In this document: positions 63,989 through 64,000 of the stretch, in pieces
Numbering within the stretch: position 1 is the first letter of the stretch
Layout of the letters: the number at the start of each line of letters is the position of its first letter
Assembly: GCA_032718475.1 (NCBI GenBank)
Contig: JAUCBJ010004774.1
Coordinates: forward strand, 26,556 to 90,555
Length of the DNA: 64,000 bases
Source: Nemertoderma westbladi
Taxonomy: Eukaryota > Xenacoelomorpha > Nemertodermatida > Nemertodermatidae
Reading direction: 5' to 3'
Notes under the pieces: generated by a model
Databases searched by the model: none
Seen by the model: the letters and a program-made list of their open reading frames with translations, nothing else
What the model was told of the DNA's origin: nothing
Translations under genes and position numbers: made by a program

Positions 63989-64000
63989 GTAAACCATTCA

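Overview
The window is animal nuclear DNA, probably from a marine invertebrate. It has spliced genes with GT-AG introns, many families of LINE, LTR, Penelope-like and terminal-inverted-repeat elements, and long AT-rich introns. The palindromes TAGGCCTA and TACCGGTA and runs of C recur throughout. I cannot name the species from sequence alone. Nothing suggests bacterial or organellar DNA, and I found no rRNA, CRISPR array or intact tRNA gene.

Two host genes are visible and point away from each other. On the minus strand (429-5248) is the 5' part of a secreted fasciclin (FAS1) domain protein: signal peptide, one complete FAS1 domain over three exons, and the start of a second domain. On the plus strand (6144-63988) is a large polycystin-1-like gene. 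I could place 15 exons whose reading phases all agree. They encode a concanavalin A/LamG-like domain, a WSC domain, PKD-like Ig-fold regions and a REJ-like region. The GPS, PLAT and channel part should lie to the right of the window, and the true first exon was not found.

Almost everything else lies in introns and is repeat-derived. Intron 2 (8638-25341) holds a complete 14.1-kb BEL/Pao-type LTR retrotransposon, Element 1, coded on the minus strand. Its 549-bp LTRs differ at one base and it has a 5-bp target duplication. Its three large ORFs are: ORF1, a coiled-coil protein; ORF2, Gag-protease-RT-RNase H-integrase; and ORF3, which joins an RNase D/WRN-like DEDD exonuclease-like region to three CCHC zinc knuckles. 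ORF1 and ORF2 overlap in the -1 relation across a run of 18 G. The intron at 36932-55944 holds an array of C-rich tandem repeats split by a LINE, then Element 2 (41749-55868, plus strand). Element 2 is a relative with the same ORF1/ORF2/ORF3 layout and a recognisably homologous zinc-knuckle ORF3. Its pol has lost RT, most of RNase H and integrase, yet the reading frame stays open. Other introns hold RTE-like LINEs, one inside a TIR element, a Ty3/Gypsy RT scrap, a solo LTR, a Penelope-type endonuclease scrap, and a two-ORF LINE near the right end.

The least ordinary observations are: (1) the three-ORF BEL/Pao family with an exonuclease-plus-zinc-knuckle third ORF; (2) three introns of the polycystin-like gene whose tandem repeats start at the 5' splice site and reiterate donor-like sequence, one of them copied from the exon itself; and (3) the gag-protease-only derivative that keeps an open frame. 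All similarities are from reading motifs by eye; no search was run.
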